This document shows positions 1-7,820 of a stretch of 64,000 nucleotides of DNA, piece by piece. The translations under genes were made by a program, and so were the position numbers. The stretch is from Evansella sp041820985 (lineage in GTDB: Bacteria; Bacillota; Bacilli; Bacillales; Salisediminibacteriaceae). The notes under the pieces were generated by a model, which saw only the letters and a list, made by a program, of their open reading frames with translations, was not told the origin of the DNA and did not search any database. Position 1 is the first letter of the stretch; every line of letters begins with the position of its first letter. The DNA lies in contig NZ_JBGUAU010000004.1 in assembly GCF_041820985.1 (NCBI RefSeq), positions 1-64,000 of the forward strand, read 5' to 3'.

Positions 1-118
1 TGCAAAGAGTTGTGTGTAGTTACATAGTAAAAGCGAGTGTCAGTAGGACCAACAAGGTTGAGGATACAAGGGTTAGAGACCCGGAATCGGCTATGCCCAT
101 GAGAATCGAGGAAGTACT

Positions 119-232
119 GGAGACGAAGAGATTCCCAGGTCATCGTGATCCGAGTCTGAACAAGGAAGTTAAACTCGAACGCTAATGTCAAGGTTCATGG
201 GTTCACAAGAGAATAGTGTAGCAGTAGAAATG
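119..232 (+). pseudogene. 5S rRNA-like relic
   Basis: This stretch resembles a Bacillus 5S rRNA but is not intact. GAACAAGGAAGTTAAACTC (158-176) matches the conserved 5S segment GAACACGGAAGTTAAGCTC at all but two bases, and CGAAGAG (124-130), CGCTAATG (180-187) and AGAGAATAG (209-217) follow the 5S order at about the right spacing. The rest is heavily diverged and would not pair into a normal 5S fold. An rRNA operon before ctsR is the usual Bacillus arrangement, so this could be a decayed end of one. A second fragment at 36-60 (AGTAGGACC then ACAAGG) also resembles a 5S 3' end. This was recognised by eye only. Confidence 0.35.
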
Positions 233-1099
233 CATTCATGAAGGTCTTATGAAGCCCCAACTCCGTTTATATTTGGAAGTTCGGTAACCATGAAAGTGTT
301 AAAGTGACCGAACTTCGAGAAGAAGAGAAAAGAAAAGAAAGTTCAGCAAGATGAAGGTGTTAAAGTGACCGAACGGGAAAAAAAGGGGAAGTTGGGTAAC
401 ATTGAAGGTGTTAAAGTGACCGAACGTGTAAGAAAAAGCGAAGTTGGGTAACAATGAAGGTGTTAAAGTGACCGAACGGGAAAAAAAGGGGAAGTTGGGT
501 AACATTGAAGGTGTTAAAGTGACCGAACGTGTAAGAAAAGGTGAAGTTGGGTAACAATGAAGGTGTTAAAGTGACCGAACGGGGAAAAAAAGGGTAAGTT
601 GGGTAACAATGAAGGTGTTAAAGTGACCGAACGGGGAAAAAAAAGGTGAAGTTGGGTAACATTGAAGGTGTTAAAGTGACCGAACGGGGAAAAAAAGGGG
701 AAGTTGGGTAACAATGAAGGTGTTAAAGTGACCGAACAAGGAAGAAAAAGCGAAGTTCGGTAACAATGAAGGTGTTAAAGTGACCGAACGTGTAAGAAAA
801 AGCGAAGTTGGGTAACAATGAAGGTGTTAAAGTGACCGAACGGGGAAAAAAAGGTGAAGTTGGGTAACATTGAAGGTGTTAAAGTGACCGAACGGGGAAA
901 AAAAGGTGAAGTTGGGTAACAATGAAGGTGTTAAAGTGACCGAACAAGGAAGAAAAAGCGAAGTTCGGTAACAATGAAGGTGTTAAAGTGACCGAACGGG
1001 GAAAAAAGGTGAAGTTGGGTAACAATGAAAGTGTTAAAGTGACCGAACAAAGAAGAAAAGGAGAAATTGGAGATCCATGAAGCGTTCAGTAGCCCCAAC
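233..1099. repeat. Tandem array of ~52-bp hairpin repeats (array 1)
   Basis: About 15 imperfect units start (at GAAGTT or its equivalent) near 276, 338, 388, 440, 491, 543, 595, 648, 700, 752, 804, 856, 908, 960 and 1011; nearly all spacings are 51 to 53 bp. Each unit has a left arm GTTgGGTAAC or GTTCGGTAAC, a core GAAGGTGTTAAA, a right arm GTGACCGAAC that is nearly the reverse complement of the left arm, and a purine-rich spacer of G and A runs. Diverged units at 238-261 and 1077-1099, both ending in AGCCCCAAC, close the array. Because periods of 51, 52 and 53 are mixed, no frame stays open and coding is unlikely. The function is unknown. Confidence 0.9.
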
Positions 1100-1503
1100 G
1101 TAGATATAAATGAAGCAAGGCACTTAATTATAAGAGCTTCAGGATGTTCCAGATCTTTATTCTTTCTATTAAAACTGCAATCATACCTGATTTTATTTTA
1201 TGCCAAACCTTATTTGTATGTCTAAAATTAGAGGGGGATTTTTGATTTAATAGACTCCTACAATTAATTTTTCATAGGCAAACAAGTTTCTTCTATCTCA
1301 AAAGAGGGTAAAATACCTTTTAGAATACCGTTATAGTTTTCCAAAGGAAATGCATATCTTATATATCCCACAAAAATCCGAATTAAGACTATTTGTCTTG
1401 GCTATACTGTGAAAAGTAGTATAGTTGCACATACACAAAACTACATATATAAAATTCCCTGGTGTTCTACTATAAGAAACTTATCTAACTGATTAGTATA
1501 AGA
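1100..1503. other. AT-rich intergenic stretch, nothing recognised
   Basis: This interval is very AT-rich, with no open reading frame carrying a ribosome binding site, no RNA gene and no repeat that I can recognise. Confidence 0.5.
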
Positions 1504-1549
1504 TAAACTTGGTTTTTGCCATTATGGATTTTGTGGTAAGCCAAGTTTA
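1504..1549. other. Long imperfect hairpin upstream of the ctsR promoter
   Basis: TAAACTTGG (1504-1512) pairs with CCAAGTTTA (1541-1549). Inside it TTGCCA (1516-1521) pairs with TGGTAA with one G-U pair, giving about 15 pairs interrupted by a small internal loop. T-runs follow at 1561-1566 and 1570-1576, about a turn too far for a classical terminator. It could end an upstream transcript or be part of a small RNA. Confidence 0.4.
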
Positions 1550-1589
1550 CCTAAATAAGATTTTTTCGCTTTTTTTCAAGTGTAAAGTG

Positions 1590-1617
1590 TTGCAGTAAGA
1601 AAAAAAATGGATATAAT
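1590..1617 (+). promoter_or_regulatory. SigA-type promoter of the ctsR operon
   Basis: TTGCAG (1590-1595) and TATAAT (1612-1617) are separated by 16 bp. The start of transcription would fall at about 1624, directly in front of the CtsR operator. No convincing SigB promoter was seen. Confidence 0.75.
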
Positions 1618-1625
1618 ATAATTAA

Positions 1626-1666
1626 AGTCAAAGATAGTCAAAGTCAAAGTCAAAGTCAAAGTCAAA
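1626..1666 (+). promoter_or_regulatory. CtsR operator with extra tandem GTCAAA units
   Basis: AGTCAAA-gat-AGTCAAA (1626-1642) is an exact match to the CtsR consensus (A/G)GTCAAA-NAN-(A/G)GTCAAA. Four more GTCAAA hexamers follow head to tail at 1643, 1649, 1655 and 1661, so the second half-site is the first of five at 6-bp spacing. It lies just downstream of the -10 box, as expected for repression of the operon by its own first product. Confidence 0.85.
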
Positions 1667-1715
1667 GTGAGTAAAATTTTGCGCCTTTTCATGAAAAATG
1701 TAGAGGGGGTATGGC

Positions 1716-2195
1716 ATGAGAAATATATCTGATGTAATAGAAAGTTATTTAAAAGAAATTATTGATCGTAGCAACAGTGAGATCATTGAAATTAAGAGAA
1801 GTGAGCTTGCAGATCGTTTTGAATGTGTACCTTCACAAATTAATTATGTGATTAGTACACGGTTTACTGTGGAAAAAGGGTTTATGGTAGAAAGTAAACG
1901 TGGTGGTGGAGGGTATATACGTATTATTAAGGTGAAGCCGAATGACCAATTAGAATTGTTTGATCAAATAATAGCACTAATTGATGAAGGTATAGCTCAA
2001 AACTCGGCCATAAGTATCATATCTCGTTTATATGAAGAAGAAGCCATTTCTAAAAGAGAAGCAAATCTAATGCTAAGTGTCATTGATAGGTCAATCATTG
2101 GTCTAAAGTTGCCTTATCGAGATGAATTAAGAGCAAGGATGTTAAAGGCTATGATTACTACATTGAAATATAAAGATTCAAGGGAAAAAGATTAA
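1716..2195 (+). CDS. ctsR: Transcriptional repressor of class III heat-shock genes CtsR
   Basis: CtsR is a dimeric winged-helix repressor of clp genes; heat disables its DNA binding, and McsB phosphorylates its arginines. The 159-residue protein has family length. The N-terminal helix-turn-helix is followed by the wing with Arg62 and the tetraglycine loop (63-66), the segment known from Bacillus work to sense temperature. The C-terminal half is the helical dimerisation domain. The start is ATG behind GAGGGGG. It is the first gene of the ctsR-mcsA-mcsB-clpC operon and sits behind a perfect CtsR box, so autoregulation is expected. Confidence 0.97.
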   Translation: MRNISDVIESYLKEIIDRSNSEIIEIKRSELADRFECVPSQINYVISTRFTVEKGFMVESKRGGGGYIRIIKVKPNDQLELFDQIIALIDEGIAQNSAISIISRLYEEEAISKREANLMLSVIDRSIIGLKLPYRDELRARMLKAMITTLKYKDSREKD

Positions 2196-2206
2196 AGGAG
2201 GGGAAT

Positions 2207-2746
2207 ATGATGCTCTGTCAGGAATGTCAACAGCGTCAAGCGACGTTGCATTTCACAAAAATAATTAATGGTGAAAAGACGGAATTTCATATATGTGAGA
2301 CATGCGCGAAAGAAAAAGGAGAGTACATCCCTGGATCAAATAGTTTTTCAATTCACCAATTGCTTTCAGGCTTGTTAGATGTAGAACAGTCTATAAAGCC
2401 ATCTTCTGAAGGGCTTATGCGTCCCAAAAAAGAGTTAAAATGTGAACATTGTGGACTGACATATCAGCAATTTGCTGAAATTGGACGTTTCGGTTGTTCC
2501 TCTTGTTATAAAACATTTAATGAGAAACTGGATCCTATTTTAAAGAGAATTCATAGCGGAAATGCCAATCATGGAGGGAAAATCCCGGTAAGAAAAGGGA
2601 AGGATCTCCATGTTCATAAAGAAATAGCAAGACTAAAGGAGAATATGCAGCAATATATTAGTGAAGAAGAGTTTGAACAAGCTGCAGAAGTCCGGGATAA
2701 AATTCGCTCCTTAGAGAAGAGCTTAAATGATAAAAAGGAGGGGTGA
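2207..2746 (+). CDS. mcsA: McsA, zinc-binding activator of the McsB arginine kinase
   Basis: McsA activates McsB and takes part in ClpC-dependent control of CtsR. The 179-residue protein shows two pairs of CxxC motifs (CQEC and CETC near the N terminus, CEHC and CSSC in the middle), which form zinc sites, and a C-terminal UVR-type coiled coil (about residues 138-173). Tandem ATGs at 2207 and 2210 follow AAAGGAGGGG, so the exact start may vary by one codon. The gene is 11 nt downstream of ctsR, and its stop lies 2 nt before the mcsB ATG, indicating coupled translation. Confidence 0.95.
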   Translation: MMLCQECQQRQATLHFTKIINGEKTEFHICETCAKEKGEYIPGSNSFSIHQLLSGLLDVEQSIKPSSEGLMRPKKELKCEHCGLTYQQFAEIGRFGCSSCYKTFNEKLDPILKRIHSGNANHGGKIPVRKGKDLHVHKEIARLKENMQQYISEEEFEQAAEVRDKIRSLEKSLNDKKEG

Positions 2747-2748
2747 AC

Positions 2749-3819
2749 ATGTCACTTCAAAATTTTATTAGTAAAGCCATTAGTCCATGGATGAATAATG
2801 AAGGACCGGATTCTGACATTGTACTAAGTAGTCGTGTGCGGTTAGCAAGAAATATAAGTGATGCACCATTTCCAATCACAGCATCGAAAGAAAAACTAGA
2901 AGAAATCATTTCTCTTGTAAATACAACATTTGCAAAGAAGAATCATGAAAAATTTGGTGAATTAGAATTATTAAAAATGGAGGACATGAAACAAAATGAA
3001 AAACGTGTTCTTGTAGAAAAGCATTTAATAAGTCCTAATCTATCAGATGAGTCAAAAGCAGGTGCAGTTTTACTAAGTGAAGATGAATCTTTAAGTATTA
3101 TGATTAATGAAGAGGACCATTTTCGCATACAAGTATTATTATCGGGTTTTCAATTGAGTGAAGGTTTAAAGTGTGCAAATGAAATTGATGACTGGATGGA
3201 AGACAAAGTTGATTTTGCTTTTGAAGAAAAAAGAGGATATTTAACAAGTTGTCCTACAAATGTAGGAACGGGCTTACGGGCATCCGTGATGATGCACCTT
3301 CCAGCATTAGTTATAACAAGACAAATGAACCGAATTCTACCAGCTATTAATCAATTAGGTTTAGTTGTTAGAGGAATTTACGGGGAAGGTAGCGAAGCTT
3401 TAGGTAACCTATTTCAAATATCTAACCAAATGACGTTAGGTAAATCGGAAGAGGATATTGTGGAAGACTTACGTAGTGTCGTTTCTCAACTGATCCAGCA
3501 AGAAAGAGCAGCTAGAGAAAGTTTGCTTGAACATTCCAAGCTTCAAATGGAGGATAGGGTGTATCGATCCTTTGGTATTCTTTCTTATAGCCGCAATATG
3601 GAATCAAAAGAAGCAACGCAACGTCTATCAGATGTGAGATTAGGAATAGACATGGGTTTGATAGATGACGTAAGTGGAAATATTTTAAACGAACTAATGA
3701 TATTAACACAACCAGGATTTTTACAACAGTATGCAGGAGAAATTCTTTCAGCTGAAAAAAGAGATCAACGAAGAGCTACATTAATACGAGAGAGACTAAT
3801 GTTAGAGAAAAAAAGGTAG
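2749..3819 (+). CDS. mcsB: Protein arginine kinase McsB
   Basis: McsB phosphorylates arginines of CtsR and of misfolded proteins, marking them for ClpC-ClpP degradation. The sequence is a phosphagen-kinase fold: the N-terminal SDIVLSSRVRLARN motif, the conserved loop CPTNVGTGLR with Cys168, and a C-terminal RDQRRA that fits the RDxxRA phosphoarginine-sensing motif. I chose ATG 2749 (protein starting MSLQNF), spaced correctly from AAGGAGGGG; an in-frame GTG at 2743 overlaps the mcsA stop and sits too near the binding site. The length of 356 residues is normal. Confidence 0.96.
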   Translation: MSLQNFISKAISPWMNNEGPDSDIVLSSRVRLARNISDAPFPITASKEKLEEIISLVNTTFAKKNHEKFGELELLKMEDMKQNEKRVLVEKHLISPNLSDESKAGAVLLSEDESLSIMINEEDHFRIQVLLSGFQLSEGLKCANEIDDWMEDKVDFAFEEKRGYLTSCPTNVGTGLRASVMMHLPALVITRQMNRILPAINQLGLVVRGIYGEGSEALGNLFQISNQMTLGKSEEDIVEDLRSVVSQLIQQERAARESLLEHSKLQMEDRVYRSFGILSYSRNMESKEATQRLSDVRLGIDMGLIDDVSGNILNELMILTQPGFLQQYAGEILSAEKRDQRRATLIRERLMLEKKR

Positions 3820-3843
3820 AAACATTTCGGAGGTGGAGCTATT

Positions 3844-6276
3844 ATGATGTTCGGTCGTTTTACAGAAAGAGCGCAAAAGGTATTAGCTTTAGCACAAGAA
3901 GAGGCTATGAGATTAGGCCACAATAATATAGGTACAGAGCACATTTTACTTGGATTAGTTCGAGAAGGGGAAGGAATAGCTGCAAAGGCACTTTCTGCTC
4001 TAGGATTAAGCCCAGAAAAAATACAAACAGAAGTAGAAAATTTAATAGGACGTGGAGAAGAAAAAACGAAACAAATTCATTACACTCCCCGTGCAAAAAA
4101 AGTAATTGAGTTGTCCATGGATGAAGCAAGAAAGTTAGGTCACTCTTATGTAGGAACCGAGCATATCCTTCTAGGGTTAATTCGTGAAGGGGAAGGTGTA
4201 GCAGCGAGAGTGCTAAACAATGTTGGTGTGAGTCTAAATAAAGCAAGACAGCAAGTACTCCAATTGTTAGGAAGTAATGAATCATCCAATAATCAACAGC
4301 AAACGACTGGTGGAGCTGGTAGTAATGTGAATACACCAACTTTAGATAGCTTAGCTCGTGATTTGACTGCGATTGCCAAGGAAGAACAAATTGATCCTGT
4401 TATTGGTAGATCCAAAGAAATTGAACGTGTAATTCAGGTCTTGAGTCGTCGCACAAAAAATAATCCAGTGCTTATTGGGGAGCCAGGTGTTGGTAAAACG
4501 GCTATTGCGGAAGGATTAGCACAACAAATCGTAAACAATGAAGTACCAGAAACATTACGTAACAAAAGAGTAATGACATTAGATATGGGAACAGTTGTTG
4601 CAGGTACAAAATATCGTGGTGAATTTGAGGACCGTTTGAAAAAGGTAATGGAGGAGATTCGTCAAGCAGGTAATGTTATCTTGTTTATTGATGAATTACA
4701 CACATTAATCGGTGCAGGTGGTGCGGAAGGTGCGATTGATGCCTCTAATATCTTGAAGCCATCCTTAGCACGTGGAGAACTTCAATGTATCGGTGCAACT
4801 ACTCTAGATGAGTATCGTAAATATATTGAGAAGGACGCAGCACTTGAAAGAAGGTTCCAACCAATTCAAGTAGACGAACCAACGACAGATGAATCTATCT
4901 TAATATTAAAAGGGTTACGAGATCGTTATGAGGCACACCATCGCGTAGAAATCACAGATGACGCTATCGAAGCAGCTGTAAAACTATCAGACCGTTATAT
5001 TTCCGATAGATTTTTACCAGATAAAGCGATTGATTTAATAGATGAAGCTGCGTCAAAAGTTAGGTTACGTTCTTACACAGCCCCTCCAAACTTAAAAGAG
5101 ATGGAGCAAAAGCTGGAAGAGACGAGAAAAGAAAAAGATGCAGCAGTACAAAGTCAAGAATTCGAAAAAGCTGCGTCATTACGAGATAGTGAGCAACGTG
5201 TACGTGAAGAACTTGAGGCAATGAAGAAAGAATGGAAAGAGAAACAGGGACAGGAAAATTCAGAGGTTACTACCGAGGATATTGCACAAGTTGTAGGAAG
5301 CTGGACTGGAATACCCGTTAGCAAATTAGAAGAAGAAGAAACAGATCGACTTTTACGTATGGAAGAAATTCTTCATGATCGTGTAATTGGTCAAGACGAA
5401 GCTGTAAAGGCTGTATCAAAGGCAATTCGTAGAGCTCGGGCTGGTTTGAAAGATCCAAAACGTCCTATAGGATCCTTTATTTTCTTAGGACCTACAGGTG
5501 TTGGGAAAACGGAACTTGCAAGAGCTGTCGCGGAATCTCTGTTTGGAGATGAAGATGCAATTATCCGAATCGATATGTCTGAGTATATGGAAAAGCACAA
5601 TACATCTCGACTTGTTGGATCACCTCCAGGATATGTGGGTCATGAAGAAGGTGGACAATTAACAGAGAAAGTACGTAGAAAACCATATTCTGTTATCTTA
5701 TTAGATGAAATTGAAAAAGCACATCCAGAAGTATTTAATATATTATTACAAGTGCTAGAAGACGGATTCTTAACAGACTCAAAAGGACGTCGTGTTGACT
5801 TTAGAAATACTGCTATCATCATGACTTCTAATGTTGGTGCTAGTGTCCTCCGTCAATCAAAGACCTTAGGATTTACAGCACAATTAGATGGTCAAGAGTA
5901 TAAGGATATGAAAGGGAAAGTGATGGCTGAGTTGAAAAAAGCTTTCCGTCCAGAATTCTTGAACAGAATTGATGAAACTATTGTATTCCATTCCTTAGAA
6001 AAAGAGCATATTAAACAAATTGTTTCCCTTATGGCAAACGAATTAACAAAACGTTTGTCCGAACAGGGAATTGAGTTTAAGTTAACGGATGAGGCAATGG
6101 CAAAAATCGCAGATGAAGGATTTGATCCTGAGTATGGAGCAAGGCCACTTCGTCGAGCACTACAAAAAGAAGTAGAAGATCGATTATCAGAAGAGCTACT
6201 ACGAGGATCCATTGTCAAAGGACAAAATGTAGTAATGGATGTAAAAGACGGCGATTATACTGTCTCTTCTAAATAA
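3844..6276 (+). CDS. clpC: ATP-dependent Clp protease ATPase subunit ClpC
   Basis: ClpC is the Hsp100 unfoldase that feeds substrates, including phosphoarginine-tagged proteins, to ClpP. Domain order is complete over 810 residues: two Clp-N repeats (about 1-145), AAA1 with Walker A GEPGVGKT (212-219) and Walker B ILFIDE, a middle coiled-coil domain with a UVR motif (about 410-470) that contacts the adaptor MecA and McsB, and AAA2 with GPTGVGKT (near 549) and VILLDE, ending in the D2-small domain. It is the last gene of the CtsR-controlled operon and is followed by a terminator. Confidence 0.98.
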   Translation: MMFGRFTERAQKVLALAQEEAMRLGHNNIGTEHILLGLVREGEGIAAKALSALGLSPEKIQTEVENLIGRGEEKTKQIHYTPRAKKVIELSMDEARKLGHSYVGTEHILLGLIREGEGVAARVLNNVGVSLNKARQQVLQLLGSNESSNNQQQTTGGAGSNVNTPTLDSLARDLTAIAKEEQIDPVIGRSKEIERVIQVLSRRTKNNPVLIGEPGVGKTAIAEGLAQQIVNNEVPETLRNKRVMTLDMGTVVAGTKYRGEFEDRLKKVMEEIRQAGNVILFIDELHTLIGAGGAEGAIDASNILKPSLARGELQCIGATTLDEYRKYIEKDAALERRFQPIQVDEPTTDESILILKGLRDRYEAHHRVEITDDAIEAAVKLSDRYISDRFLPDKAIDLIDEAASKVRLRSYTAPPNLKEMEQKLEETRKEKDAAVQSQEFEKAASLRDSEQRVREELEAMKKEWKEKQGQENSEVTTEDIAQVVGSWTGIPVSKLEEEETDRLLRMEEILHDRVIGQDEAVKAVSKAIRRARAGLKDPKRPIGSFIFLGPTGVGKTELARAVAESLFGDEDAIIRIDMSEYMEKHNTSRLVGSPPGYVGHEEGGQLTEKVRRKPYSVILLDEIEKAHPEVFNILLQVLEDGFLTDSKGRRVDFRNTAIIMTSNVGASVLRQSKTLGFTAQLDGQEYKDMKGKVMAELKKAFRPEFLNRIDETIVFHSLEKEHIKQIVSLMANELTKRLSEQGIEFKLTDEAMAKIADEGFDPEYGARPLRRALQKEVEDRLSEELLRGSIVKGQNVVMDVKDGDYTVSSK

Positions 6277-6305
6277 ATAGAAGTACAAAATTGCTAAGTA
6301 AGATG

Positions 6306-6341
6306 CCGGAATAAGTCCATACTAGGACTATTCCGGTTTTT
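6306..6341 (+). terminator. Intrinsic terminator after clpC
   Basis: CCGGAATAAGTCC pairs with GGACTATTCCGG around a short ATACTA loop, with one bulged base, followed by TTTTT. It ends the ctsR-clpC transcript. Confidence 0.85.
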
Positions 6342-6373
6342 CTCATATTACTTTTTAAAAACTCGAAACATGG

Positions 6374-6379
6374 TAAAAT
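6374..6379 (+). promoter_or_regulatory. Extended -10 promoter candidate for radA
   Basis: TGG-TAAAAT gives an extended -10 element (TG at 6371-6372). The -35 region is only a T-run, so the call rests on the extended -10 and on the position between the clpC terminator and radA. Confidence 0.4.
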
Positions 6380-6413
6380 AAAGAATAGAGTGAGATTCGG
6401 GGAGAGTGTTTAC

Positions 6414-7820
6414 ATGGTGAAGCGGAAGACGAAATTTGTTTGTCAAGATTGTGGGTATGAGTCTACAAAATGGATGGGAAAATGTCCAGGTTGTCAGAAT
6501 TGGAATACGATGGTGGAGGAGTTTGAGGCAGCGCCATCAAAAAAAGAAAGAGGTTTTGTTACTTCGTCTTCTACTAGTGTCGCTAAACCCCAACCTATTA
6601 CAAAGATTGAGAGCAAGGAAGAGGATCGTTACGATACATATATTACTGAGTTAAATCGTGTTCTAGGTGGAGGAATTGTCCCAGGTTCCTTAGTTCTCGT
6701 CGGCGGTGACCCCGGTATAGGAAAGTCCACACTCCTTCTTCAAGTTTCAGGAGAAATTGCAAAAAGAGAACATCGAGTTTTATATATTTCAGGCGAAGAA
6801 TCTGTAAAACAAACGAAACTCCGAGCAGATCGGTTAAACATTGGAGCAGACGAATTATTTGTTTTAGCAGAAACAGATGTTGAGATTATAGAGAAAATGA
6901 TATCCGAAATCCAGCCAACATTAGTTGTAATTGATTCCATTCAAACTGTTTATCTTGATAGTGTAACAAGCGCACCAGGAAGCGTTTCTCAAGTTAGAGA
7001 GTCCACTGCTGCTTTTATGAGGATTGCAAAGACAAAAGGAATAGCTATTTTTATCGTAGGTCATGTAACAAAACAAGGAGCAATAGCAGGTCCAAGGTTG
7101 TTAGAGCATATGGTAGACTGTGTGCTTTATTTTGAAGGAGAGCGTCACCACACGTTTCGGATATTGCGAGCTGTAAAAAACAGGTTTGGGTCAACCAATG
7201 AAATAGGTATATTTGAAATGAAGGAAGTTGGTCTAGAAGAAGTATTGAACCCTTCCGAAATTTTCCTAGAAGAACGAACAGAAGGCGCAGCTGGATCCGC
7301 AGTGGTGGCATCGATGGAAGGTACGAGGACAGTTCTCGTTGAAATTCAATCGCTCATTTCTCCTACAAGCTTTGGTAATCCTAGAAGGATGGCAACGGGA
7401 ATTGATCATAATCGTATATCCTTAATCATGGCAGTACTTGAAAAGAGGGTAGGGATGATGCTTCAAAACCAAGACGCATATATTAAAGTTGCAGGTGGAG
7501 TAAAACTCGATGAACCATCGATAGATTTAGCAATTGCAGTTGCTATTGCATCTAGTTTTCGAGATGCCGCAACTCCACCTACAGATGTCATTATTGGAGA
7601 AGTAGGTTTGACTGGAGAAGTGCGACGAGTGTCTAGAGTAGAACAGCGCGTCATAGAGGCGAGTAAACTTGGTTTTAAAAGAGTTATTTTACCGGAGAAA
7701 AACCTTGGTGGTTGGACTGTTCCAAAAGGAATTGAAGTTATTGGAGTAAATACAGTTAATGAGGCATTGGAAGTAACGTTAGGAGGTACGACTAGTGGAG
7801 CACCACGATTCGAATTATGA
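6414..7820 (+). CDS. radA: DNA repair protein RadA
   Basis: RadA is a RecA-related ATPase that acts in recombination, extending D-loops as a DnaB-like helicase. The protein starts with a C4 zinc finger (CQDC...CPGC, residues about 8-28), then the RecA-like core with Walker A GGDPGIGKS (about 97-105), the RadA signature KNRFG (near 255), and a C-terminal Lon-protease-like domain lacking protease activity in this family. I chose ATG 6414, nine bases after GGGGAG, rather than the upstream in-frame GTG 6390. The last 26 nt overlap disA. Confidence 0.95.
   Translation: MVKRKTKFVCQDCGYESTKWMGKCPGCQNWNTMVEEFEAAPSKKERGFVTSSSTSVAKPQPITKIESKEEDRYDTYITELNRVLGGGIVPGSLVLVGGDPGIGKSTLLLQVSGEIAKREHRVLYISGEESVKQTKLRADRLNIGADELFVLAETDVEIIEKMISEIQPTLVVIDSIQTVYLDSVTSAPGSVSQVRESTAAFMRIAKTKGIAIFIVGHVTKQGAIAGPRLLEHMVDCVLYFEGERHHTFRILRAVKNRFGSTNEIGIFEMKEVGLEEVLNPSEIFLEERTEGAAGSAVVASMEGTRTVLVEIQSLISPTSFGNPRRMATGIDHNRISLIMAVLEKRVGMMLQNQDAYIKVAGGVKLDEPSIDLAIAVAIASSFRDAATPPTDVIIGEVGLTGEVRRVSRVEQRVIEASKLGFKRVILPEKNLGGWTVPKGIEVIGVNTVNEALEVTLGGTTSGAPRFEL

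Noticed and set aside
1..118. tRNA gene or 23S rRNA 3' end at the left edge
   Set aside because: No cloverleaf with a T-loop could be built and no convincing 23S segment was found by eye.
299..714. Minus-strand open frames in array 1 encoding repeats of Phe-Gly-His-Phe-Asn-Thr
   Set aside because: They follow only from the repeat; unit lengths of 51, 52 and 53 bp change the frame, no ribosome binding site precedes them, and the frames stop within the array.
233..1099. CRISPR array
   Set aside because: Spacers are near-identical from unit to unit and the repeats are internally symmetric; no cas genes are near. The same holds for 62177-62770.
1100..1589. SigB promoter for the ctsR operon
   Set aside because: Expected from B. 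subtilis, but no GTTT...GGGTAT pair at proper spacing was seen.
3905..4339. 144-codon minus-strand frame inside clpC
   Set aside because: It is the shadow of a highly conserved gene, with no start signals or recognisable domain.
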